NCBI RefSeq assembly: GCF_001469895.1
Contig: NZ_LOPY01000021.1
Coordinates: 62,001-126,000 of the forward strand
Direction: 5' to 3'
From: Pseudoalteromonas sp. XI10
GTDB taxonomy: Bacteria > Pseudomonadota > Gammaproteobacteria > Enterobacterales > Alteromonadaceae
DNA length: 64,000 nucleotides
Part shown: one piece after another, positions 26,948 through 34,696 of the stretch
Layout of the letters: every line of letters starts with the position of its first letter
How positions within the stretch are numbered: position 1 is the stretch's first letter
Notes under the pieces: generated by a model
Databases searched by the model: none
Seen by the model: only the letters and a program-made list of their open reading frames with translations
Told to the model about the DNA's origin: nothing
Position numbers and translations under genes: made by a program

Positions 26948-27541
26948 TAGGTTGGGTAGAACGGAGTGAAACCCAACACAATCCATATAAACCTCTCAAA
27001 CTTCTTATCTTCAGACGCGCGAAACAAGTTTCACGCCTACGGATGAAAACATCAGGCGCTAGGCACTAGGTTCTAGGACGCGATGTAAAATCGCTGCTAC
27101 AGACTCGTATCTCGTACCTCGCAACTTTACTCTTTCCCCTTGAAACTCGCTAACTTAAGACACTTCCCGGCTAAAGCCAGTCCTACGGGGGAAACATCAG
27201 GCGCTAGGTTCTGGGTTCTAGGACGCGATGTAAAATCGCTGGCTTTTAGTCGTTAGACGTCAGATGTCAGTTGAGCAGTGTGGGTGGTTAGATCGAGTCT
27301 TCTTCTCAGCGATTTAAGCCTTGTAGGAGGTACTTTAGTGCCGAATCAAATTTAAATAAGAGTTGTCAATCAGACGCGCGAAACAAGTTTCACGCCTACG
27401 AATGAAAGCATTACGCGCTAGGTTCTAGGACGCGATGTAAAATCGCTGCTACAGACTCGCACCTCGAATCTCGTACCTCGCACCTCGAATCTCGTTCCTC
27501 GTAACTTTACTCTTTCCCCTTGAAACTCGCTAACTTACGGT
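26948..27541. repeat. Repeat island 3 (two composite repeat units)
   Basis: Begins with the TTGGGT/ACCCAA hairpin (26951-26977). Two composites follow in the same order: the 23-bp element (27017-27039 and 27376-27398), CTAG heptamers (27059, 27066, 27073; and 27418, 27425), the ACGCGATGTAAAATCGCTGC word (27078 and 27430), CTCG heptamers (27104, 27111, 27118; and 27456, 27463, 27470, 27477, 27484, 27491, 27498), then CTTTACTCTTTCCCC and AACTCGCTAACTT. Between them lies a third partial unit (CTAG 27204, CTGG 27211, CTAG 27218, word at 27223) and a GGCTAAAGCC relative (about 27170). No ORF. Confidence 0.92.
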
Positions 27542-27626
27542 TTCCTTCTACACACATTGGTCTTTCAGACATTATCAACCATACTTGAATAATATGATCT
27601 GTAAGTATTAAAACTAAGGTGGCTTA

Positions 27627-28376
27627 ATGGAGTTAAAAGCGCTGCTTTTACTTGTTGCTGTATTGAGTAACTCGGCTTTTAGCTGCGATAAAACCTTAAA
27701 AGTGGGGATTAGTCAGCAGTGGGCACCTTATGCTTTTACGCAAAATGGCAAGCTTACTGGCATTGATATTGATGTGGTTAATTTAGTGCTAAAAGAAGCA
27801 GGGTTTTGCGCTAAATACGTCATTATGCCTTCGTCAAAACGGGGCTTTGCTGAACTAAAGCATGGCAATGTTGATCTGTTGCCTGCGGCGAGTTATAGCA
27901 AAGAACGAGATGCATTTAGCTATTTTTCAGAGCCTTACCGTAATGAAGTGATGCGGTTATTTTGGTATCCGAACCCATTTTTAGAAAAGCTTGATCTGCA
28001 AGGCTTGCTTGAGCAACAACAAATTATTTTATCCAACAGCGGTAGTTATTATGGTCCCGAATTTACAAGCTTTAGCACTGGGGAAAAATATAAATCGCAG
28101 CTGATCACTGTCCCCTCGTTACGTCAGCGCGTCGCTATGCTTACGGCTAAACGGGTTGATTTTTTTATTGATGACGAATTAGCAGGGCTTTATTTAATTC
28201 AAAATAATCAACACAGTGGTATCGCCCTTCACCCCTATATAATACACAATAACAATGTGTGTTTGATGCTGAGTAAAGTAACTTTGGATGCTAATGAAAG
28301 AGCTGCTATTAACTCAGCAATTTTAAACAACCAGCAAGCGATAACGGAGATCATCGCTCGCTATGTTAAGCAATAA
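27627..28376 (+). CDS. Periplasmic solute-binding protein, family 3
   Basis: A 249-residue protein with a signal peptide (1-19, ending AFSC). The start of the mature part, LKVGISQQWAPYAF...GKLTGIDIDVVNLVLKEAGF, is the classic SBP_bac_3 opening, which binds the alpha-carboxyl and amino groups of amino acids in transporters. No ABC permease or ATPase gene is next to it, so it may serve as an orphan sensor, as is common in Alteromonadales. AAGGTGG precedes ATG 27627. It sits between repeat island 3 and a convergent hydrolase gene 18 bases away. Ligand unknown. Confidence 0.85.
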   Translation: MELKALLLLVAVLSNSAFSCDKTLKVGISQQWAPYAFTQNGKLTGIDIDVVNLVLKEAGFCAKYVIMPSSKRGFAELKHGNVDLLPAASYSKERDAFSYFSEPYRNEVMRLFWYPNPFLEKLDLQGLLEQQQIILSNSGSYYGPEFTSFSTGEKYKSQLITVPSLRQRVAMLTAKRVDFFIDDELAGLYLIQNNQHSGIALHPYIIHNNNVCLMLSKVTLDANERAAINSAILNNQQAITEIIARYVKQ

Positions 28377-28394
28377 ACTATCCCAAACACTAAA

Positions 28395-29900
28395 TTATCC
28401 TAAACGAGTTACGCGCAGTTTAATGCGCCCTGCATTCGCGCCATAAAAGCGGTTTAGGTCGTTAGCAAAAGGGCAAAACTCGCCTGATTTAGCAATACGA
28501 ATATCGGCACCTTCAGCAATTTCAAACAAATGATCGTCGTTGTTATCGATAGCGCCAATCAACGCAAACCACTGTGCGTGGGGTAATCGTCTAAACGGTT
28601 CAAGCACGGCCATTGGGATTTCTTTAACCCCAAGTTGAATATTGTCACGGTGCCAACCCGCAGGGCCGCAACTAATGCCGTCGTCATACCAAGTTTGCTC
28701 AGGATAAGGTGTAAATCGGTAAGTACCACCTTGCTCTAACATTAAGCCGGTGTGGTTGTATTTTTCGGCGCCATAAACAAACACATCTTTACTTTCGTCT
28801 ATGCTCAGCACCGTCATATTTTGTTTATCAAGCGCAATATGCGGGCTTAAACCTTTAAAGCTTAAGCGAGTTTCGTCATTATAAAGGACGTCGTAGTGAA
28901 GGCTCTTTAACGATTCAGGACGATAGCTTGTTAAACGATTAATGCGCTCTGCTACTGTGTAATGAATAGTTGGCGCGAGCGCGCTTTGTTCGTTATCAAC
29001 TAATACACAGCATTCGCGATCTACCAGTTTAAACAAAGGGTTAAACCAAAAATAGTTTTGCTGATGACTAAGTGCCAGCGAATCTGGGGTAACGGTAACA
29101 TCATCTTGAGCAATGAGGTTACGATGCTCTTCTGGGAGCAAGGTGTTGTAATTGATATCCGCACTGGTAAGTAAGTTTAGTGCGACGGTTTGTTCAATCA
29201 GCCACTCAATCGCATAGCGTAGGCAAATGTCGGCTAAACCATCACGATAATAGCCGCCACCCACATCTGAATGAGCGCCCGCAAACCAGATCTCTTGTAC
29301 ATGCGGCGCACTATTAATAAGTGTAGGTTCAAATGCACGGCGCTTTTCATCAAGTGCCACGCAATGAAGAGCAGCTTTTATATTGCTTGCAAGTGTGTAG
29401 TTTTCAAAAATAACGTGCTCAGCACCGCGGGTTGCTTTTGTTACTTTTGAAAAACCAATAGATGCAACGGTATCAAATACACATAAGTAAACATCATCAC
29501 TAATAAGTGGCTCTAAACATTTGGCAAAGCGCCTAGCAAGAGCAGCACCGCGGCTAAAACCAGTCAGAAGTATTTTATCACCCACAGTGTAGTAGCTTTT
29601 AAAGTCGCTCATAGCACGATTTAAAATGCTGGCAACATCATCGCCTCTTGGTGCAAGGGCTTGATTGAATAAACGTCGAAAGCGGCTACCTTGGGTGCCT
29701 ATACCCTGATAATAAAAGCTAAGTTGAGTTGGAAATGGTGTTTCGGGTTCACTATTGAGTGCGCCACCAAAAAGTAAATGAAGTTTAAGAATATTAGATA
29801 TACTGGCGTCTTCTTTGAAGTGTGCAGCGCTGAATTGTTCAGCATCACGAGGCTCGCTGCCTGTGCCATCAAAGTTGAAAATCAGCGTTTTAGCGGTCAT
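28395..29900 (-). CDS. Tle1-like alpha/beta hydrolase (DUF2235)
   Basis: A 501-residue protein without signal peptide or membrane segment. Residues 5-215 show the DUF2235 pattern: FNFDGTGS at the start, YYQGIGTQ, the nucleophile elbow GFSRGAA (Ser116), VFDTVASIG (Asp143) and IWFAGAHSDVGGGY (His210). DUF2235 includes the Tle1 phospholipase effectors delivered by type VI secretion. The C-terminal half (~300-501) is not recognised; it has a GPAGWHRDNI segment and ends RIKLRVTRLG. No VgrG, PAAR, chaperone or immunity gene is adjacent, so an effector role is only a possibility. AAGGA precedes ATG 29900. Confidence 0.78.
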   Translation of the reverse strand: MTAKTLIFNFDGTGSEPRDAEQFSAAHFKEDASISNILKLHLLFGGALNSEPETPFPTQLSFYYQGIGTQGSRFRRLFNQALAPRGDDVASILNRAMSDFKSYYTVGDKILLTGFSRGAALARRFAKCLEPLISDDVYLCVFDTVASIGFSKVTKATRGAEHVIFENYTLASNIKAALHCVALDEKRRAFEPTLINSAPHVQEIWFAGAHSDVGGGYYRDGLADICLRYAIEWLIEQTVALNLLTSADINYNTLLPEEHRNLIAQDDVTVTPDSLALSHQQNYFWFNPLFKLVDRECCVLVDNEQSALAPTIHYTVAERINRLTSYRPESLKSLHYDVLYNDETRLSFKGLSPHIALDKQNMTVLSIDESKDVFVYGAEKYNHTGLMLEQGGTYRFTPYPEQTWYDDGISCGPAGWHRDNIQLGVKEIPMAVLEPFRRLPHAQWFALIGAIDNNDDHLFEIAEGADIRIAKSGEFCPFANDLNRFYGANAGRIKLRVTRLG

Positions 29901-29979
29901 AGCGTCATTCCTTTAGTGGTTTGTATAAACATACTCCCACTTTATGAAAATTAGAAGACAAATATGCGGCGCTTTAATG

Positions 29980-30010
29980 AAAAATGGGCTTTGATTTTCA
30001 AAGCCCATTT
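29980..30010 (-). terminator. Intrinsic terminator after the hybrid kinase gene
   Basis: A perfect 13-bp stem, 29982-29994 with 29998-30010, has a 3-base loop, with T residues following on the minus strand. It lies 17 bases past the hybrid kinase stop at 30028. Confidence 0.88.
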
Positions 30011-30027
30011 ATATGCACTTAAGAAAA

Positions 30028-33000
30028 TTAGCCGACTCTGGCTACGGTATGCTTTTGTAAAATTTCTAACAAAATCTCGTAGTCTTTCTCGATTTCGAGT
30101 AGCTTAAGTTGAATATCTTTTAGCGTATTGCCCTTACTTGCGGCCAGTACCTCTAGCTCAGTAAAGTGCTGGTGCAATTTGGCTGCACCCACATCGCCAC
30201 AGGTCCCTTTTAGGGCATGGCTGGTGGTTGCAATCGCATGGTAGTCTTTGTCTTTGATTGCTTGTGTTAGCATCGTTATTTTTTTATGTGAGCTTTCTAA
30301 AAACATCTTACTCACTTTGTTTAAAAGCACTTCGTTATTCATTAAGCGGCCAAGGGCTGCTTCGCGATTCCAATGCTGTTTTTCTTCATCGATTAATTCT
30401 TCTTGCAGTATAGCGGGCGACTGATTTACCTCATGCACAGCAATCGTTTTTGGCGCTGTATGATGCTTAGGGTACGTTGATGCAACCCATTTCGCCGTAG
30501 TGGTAATCAATTTATCTGCACTGATAGGTTTTGTGATGTAATCGCTCATACCTGCATTTAAGCACTTTTTACGCTCACCGAGCATAGCATTGGCTGTCAT
30601 GGCAATAATTGGGATCTCGCTATGGTACTCTCCACCAGCCCCTTTGCGTATTTGTGCCGCAGCATCATAGCCATTTAACACAGGCATTTGGCAGTCCATT
30701 AACACGCAGTTAAATGGGTCGCCTTCAGATGCACTGGCCAATATTTCAATGGCTTGCTGACCATTCGATGCCATTTCAAAACGCAGTGCCAAGCTCATTA
30801 ATGTGCCTTTGGCGACTGCGGCATTAATATCATTATCATCAACAATGAGAACTTTAGCGCCTGCAATATCAACATCGACATGAATTTCCGAATCAGTCTC
30901 GCGACGCATTGGCATTGTATCTTGAGTTGGTTGCTCTTGAATAAGCCGCTCATCTGCAAATTTAAGTAAAAACTCAGAGATAAGCACAGGTTTAGACAAC
31001 CGCGTAAAGGTGCAGAATTTAGCTTGCGGTGGTGGTTCGGTTGGGTTTATAAGCACCACTAATTTAAAGGGCAGGTTATGATCATAAGTGTTTTTACTAA
31101 AGCTATCTAACTTAGTAAGTAGGGGGTTACCTGGCTCTAAAATGAGCGTATCAAAAGGCATGTTATCGTTTATTTCAAAACTTTCTATATCAACATTCGT
31201 GAGCTGCCCACCGCAGTGAGATATGAGTTTTGTTAGGCTTCTTTCAAGCTCAGGCTGTTTAACTGACAGAGCAAAAACACTGCCTTTTAAGCGGCTATTT
31301 GGTTGGCGTTTTTCTACATTTTGAGTCTCTAATTTAATCGTAAATGTAAAAGTACTGCCTTTCCCTTCAGTTGATTCAAAGGAAATTTGTCCATTTAACA
31401 AACTAGCTAGCTGCTTACATATCGATAAACCAAGCCCTGTGCCTCCGTATTGTGCAGCCACACTATTATCGGCTTGGGTGAAAGCACTAAACAATTTATT
31501 TTGATTTTCAGGCGCAATACCAATCCCGGTATCTTGAATTGTGCAGCATAGCTCAACGTTATCATCGCTAAGTTGTTTACTCACAGCAGTAAACTTTATA
31601 AAGCCTGTTTTAGTAAACTTAATCGCGTTATTAATTAAGTTGGTAAGCACTTGCGAGTATCGATGAGGGTCAGTCATTATTGAGCTGTATTCAACATCGG
31701 CAATATCTAGAATAAACTCAAGGTTTTTCTCTTGTGCTTTAACAGCCATACTGCCACTTAAGCTTTCAAAAAACTTTATTGGGTTAAAGGCTTTTTTATC
31801 TAAGTCGAGTTTGCCAGCCTCAATTTTTGATAAATCAAGAATGTCGTTAATTAACACATTTAAGCTATTAACGCTTACCTCGGTCATTTCTAAATAATGC
31901 TGTTGTTGATTACTTAGTGACTCTCGTTTTATTAAATTGAGTGTGCCAATGATACCGTTTAGTGGTGTTCGCATCTCATGACTGATATTTGATATAAAAG
32001 CGCTTTTAACTTGGCTGGCTTTTTCTAGCTGGGCAGTTCTTTGTGCGACTTTCATTTCAAGCTCATTATTAATTTGTTTTATTTTATCGTTCGCTTGTTT
32101 TTCAGCTGTTGTGTCACGGATTATTATAGCTGTACCGTTATGCTGATGGTGGTCATCAAAAATAGCTGAAAAAGCCAGTGCTAAATGAGTGTGGTGTTGG
32201 CTAATCTGCTTATAATCAACTTCAATTTCATGCTGTATTCGTTCTGTTTTAACCTTGTTACAAACATCCATAATTTCAATATTCGGAAATAGGGTTAGTT
32301 TGTTTATATCAGCGCCTAGAACTTGCTCCCTTTGGAAGCCAAATAATTCGGTTGCTGCATTATTCCAACTTGATATCAAGCCCTTATCACTAACACCTAT
32401 AATGGCATCTTTTGAGCCACTAATGATGGCAGATGATACTGCTCTTGCCTCGGCAAGCTCGCGATTACGTTTTAAATTTCGATTTAAAAAACCAAGTACA
32501 AACACCAAAAAAGCAGATACGCCCAACAAAAATGCATAAGTGCTGATCCTTTGCTCGCGTTCCATCGCATTAATTTCAAAGTGAGGTAGCATAATGTGGG
32601 CATCTATAAACCCTGTTTCTAAATCTCCAGTAAATGGAATGCGCTTAGTTAACGCTTCGTATTGTTGTTTACCAGCAAAGTTAGAGCTAATACTGAGTAT
32701 ATTTTCTAAATAGGCAGGTTCAGACTTATACACTGAGTCCCAGCGTTTGTTTGGTGCTAAGTCACGGCTAAAGCGAAAGTCTTCATTAGGGTGAACTAAA
32801 AAGTAGCCTTCGCTGTCTGTTAGGATCAATGAGTTTGGTGCTTGTACCATCGCATTAAGAGATGCAAATAACTGAGATGTATTAATGTTTGCAATAATCA
32901 GCCCATAGCGCTGCATATCTTCATCAAAAATGGGTAAGGCTATTCGCAGCATAGGCTTATATGGATAGTCGAGCTTTCCATATTCCCGGTTAAGTGTTAT

Positions 33001-33549
33001 TGCTGATAAATACATATCACCCTGCGGTAATTGCGCACTTTGCAGATAGTAATCACGACCACTTTTATTTTGTAATTGATTATCGGCTTTAACTACAATG
33101 CCTCCAGCAGTTCTGTCTACCCTAATAAGTTCTTGTCCTGCTTGTTGTGTACTGATAATTCTCAACTGTTCAAACTCTGAGTTTGATTGTAAAAACGCGA
33201 CAAATATTGTCTGTAAACGTTTTCTCCATTGCTCTGAGGTGGTGTTATCAAGTGGGTCATTGCCACCATTCGCAGCGGCTCTTGCAAGCCCTGCTATGGG
33301 TGGGGTGGAGTATAAAAAATGTAAGTCATTTTTATATTTGTTAATTTTTTCATGTACTTGAACGTCGATTGTGGCACTCGCTTCATGTAACCGCTCTGCT
33401 ACATTGTTGTTGATGTTTTTGTGAAGCTGCAGCTCGAAAAAGAAAATAGCCGAACAAAAAATAACGGTAATAAAAAATATGGCAAGTGGAAGTAAAAAAC
33501 GCCCTTCAGTTGAAGTTGTCTTTTTTGGGTATAAAGCTCCGCTATTCAT
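30028..33549 (-). CDS. Hybrid sensor histidine kinase with receiver and Hpt domains
   Basis: An 1173-residue BarA/TorS-like phosphorelay protein. A membrane segment at ~20-42 and another at ~335-355 bracket a periplasmic sensor of dCache type (RVDRTAGGIVVKADNQL, GRDYYL). A PAS domain (~375-490), a coiled coil and HisKA (SHEMRTPLNG, His524) follow, then HATPase (NAIKFT, DTGIGI, GTGLGL). Next comes a degenerate receiver-like region lacking a clear Asp (~755-880), a full receiver (VLIVDDND; Asp952 in LMDCQMP) and a C-terminal Hpt (SHALKGTCGD, His1111). It is the second gene after the REC-GGDEF gene, 51 bases apart, and may pass phosphate to that receiver or the divergent REC-PAS-GGDEF-EAL. The stimulus is unknown. 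Confidence 0.92.
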   Translation of the reverse strand: MNSGALYPKKTTSTEGRFLLPLAIFFITVIFCSAIFFFELQLHKNINNNVAERLHEASATIDVQVHEKINKYKNDLHFLYSTPPIAGLARAAANGGNDPLDNTTSEQWRKRLQTIFVAFLQSNSEFEQLRIISTQQAGQELIRVDRTAGGIVVKADNQLQNKSGRDYYLQSAQLPQGDMYLSAITLNREYGKLDYPYKPMLRIALPIFDEDMQRYGLIIANINTSQLFASLNAMVQAPNSLILTDSEGYFLVHPNEDFRFSRDLAPNKRWDSVYKSEPAYLENILSISSNFAGKQQYEALTKRIPFTGDLETGFIDAHIMLPHFEINAMEREQRISTYAFLLGVSAFLVFVLGFLNRNLKRNRELAEARAVSSAIISGSKDAIIGVSDKGLISSWNNAATELFGFQREQVLGADINKLTLFPNIEIMDVCNKVKTERIQHEIEVDYKQISQHHTHLALAFSAIFDDHHQHNGTAIIIRDTTAEKQANDKIKQINNELEMKVAQRTAQLEKASQVKSAFISNISHEMRTPLNGIIGTLNLIKRESLSNQQQHYLEMTEVSVNSLNVLINDILDLSKIEAGKLDLDKKAFNPIKFFESLSGSMAVKAQEKNLEFILDIADVEYSSIMTDPHRYSQVLTNLINNAIKFTKTGFIKFTAVSKQLSDDNVELCCTIQDTGIGIAPENQNKLFSAFTQADNSVAAQYGGTGLGLSICKQLASLLNGQISFESTEGKGSTFTFTIKLETQNVEKRQPNSRLKGSVFALSVKQPELERSLTKLISHCGGQLTNVDIESFEINDNMPFDTLILEPGNPLLTKLDSFSKNTYDHNLPFKLVVLINPTEPPPQAKFCTFTRLSKPVLISEFLLKFADERLIQEQPTQDTMPMRRETDSEIHVDVDIAGAKVLIVDDNDINAAVAKGTLMSLALRFEMASNGQQAIEILASASEGDPFNCVLMDCQMPVLNGYDAAAQIRKGAGGEYHSEIPIIAMTANAMLGERKKCLNAGMSDYITKPISADKLITTTAKWVASTYPKHHTAPKTIAVHEVNQSPAILQEELIDEEKQHWNREAALGRLMNNEVLLNKVSKMFLESSHKKITMLTQAIKDKDYHAIATTSHALKGTCGDVGAAKLHQHFTELEVLAASKGNTLKDIQLKLLEIEKDYEILLEILQKHTVARVG

Positions 33550-33600
33550 AATTTAGCCCTCCATACCACAAAGTTTTTTGGTCGTATGGTTACAGGTAGC

Positions 33601-34581
33601 TCAAATGCATGGGCTGGTTTCAGTAAGAATGCAGACACAGCGGTTTCTCCCTTGGTGTTTGGCTTGATAAAGCGCTTTGTCGGCACAGCGAATTAGCTCG
33701 TCAGTGCTGATGGCTTCATGTCCAGGAAATGTTGCGCTACCAATACTAATGGAGAGAACTCCAGAGGTTGCATGTGGGTGTTCAATATTTAGTTCACGGA
33801 TGTTTGCCAACAGCTTGTGAGCAATAAATTGTGCACCTTGAATATCGGTATCTGGCAAAACACATAAAAATTCTTCACCACCATAACGAATAGTGGTGTC
33901 TGTTGGCCGATTAACACTTCGTTTTATTTCATCAGCAACACGTTTTAAACATTCATCCCCTTGCTGGTGACCGAGTGAGTCGTTGTATTGTTTAAAGTAA
34001 TCAATATCGAGCATTAACACCGAAAGGGCTTTATCGTTTCTAACAGCTAAACGAATGTTTTGATCTAGGGTATTTTGTAAAAATCGTCGGTTGTTTAAGC
34101 CCGTTAGGCTGTCGTGTTCACAAAGGTTTTTGAGCAAATCAGCTTGTTTTTTTAAGGTCAAATGCGCTTTTACGCGATTAAGTAATGTGACGCCATAAAC
34201 CGGTTTTGAGACAAAATCGACGGCGCCAGCTTGCCAACAGCGATTTTGGTCATCTTGATCCATAATGGCGGTAATAAATATCACCGGAATATCTTTGTAT
34301 TGGGAGTGTTTTTTTAATTGCTTGCAAACATCAAGGCCGCTCATGGTGCCAAGCATCACGTCAAGCAGTATTAAATCAGGCTTAACGGTCTCGCACAGGT
34401 GCAGTACGTTTTCACCGCAATCTGTTGTGTGGGTTTTATAGAAGGGTGAGAGCAAACTTTCTATTACGGTTGTATTAATTGGTTCATCATCAACAATCAA
34501 AATAACAGAATCATTTAGTTTTAAATCTGTGCGACTAGCTACCGGTTGCAAACTATTCCCTCCACGCGATGAATAAAGCAT
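33601..34581 (-). CDS. Response regulator diguanylate cyclase (REC-GGDEF)
   Basis: A 326-residue protein. The receiver (~25-145) has VDDE and the phospho-acceptor in LILLDVMLG. The GGDEF domain (~165-320) carries the active-site GGEEF. An inhibitory RxxD site (RPTD) lies exactly five residues before it, so product inhibition by c-di-GMP is expected. This matches the PleD/WspR type of phosphorylation-activated cyclase, which makes c-di-GMP from two GTP. It probably lies in one transcript with the hybrid kinase downstream, an obvious candidate phosphodonor. The start is ATG 34581 in the AT-rich divergent region shared with the gene at 34697. Confidence 0.93.
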   Translation of the reverse strand: MLYSSRGGNSLQPVASRTDLKLNDSVILIVDDEPINTTVIESLLSPFYKTHTTDCGENVLHLCETVKPDLILLDVMLGTMSGLDVCKQLKKHSQYKDIPVIFITAIMDQDDQNRCWQAGAVDFVSKPVYGVTLLNRVKAHLTLKKQADLLKNLCEHDSLTGLNNRRFLQNTLDQNIRLAVRNDKALSVLMLDIDYFKQYNDSLGHQQGDECLKRVADEIKRSVNRPTDTTIRYGGEEFLCVLPDTDIQGAQFIAHKLLANIRELNIEHPHATSGVLSISIGSATFPGHEAISTDELIRCADKALYQAKHQGRNRCVCILTETSPCI

Positions 34582-34696
34582 AGACCGGATTTTGGGATTT
34601 TCTACAACTTAAGACTTAAAAAATTATTTTTTATATTGGCGCGTCTGGTGAGATATGACTAGAATTTTTTAAAGATAGATTCTGAGGGCGACGGAT

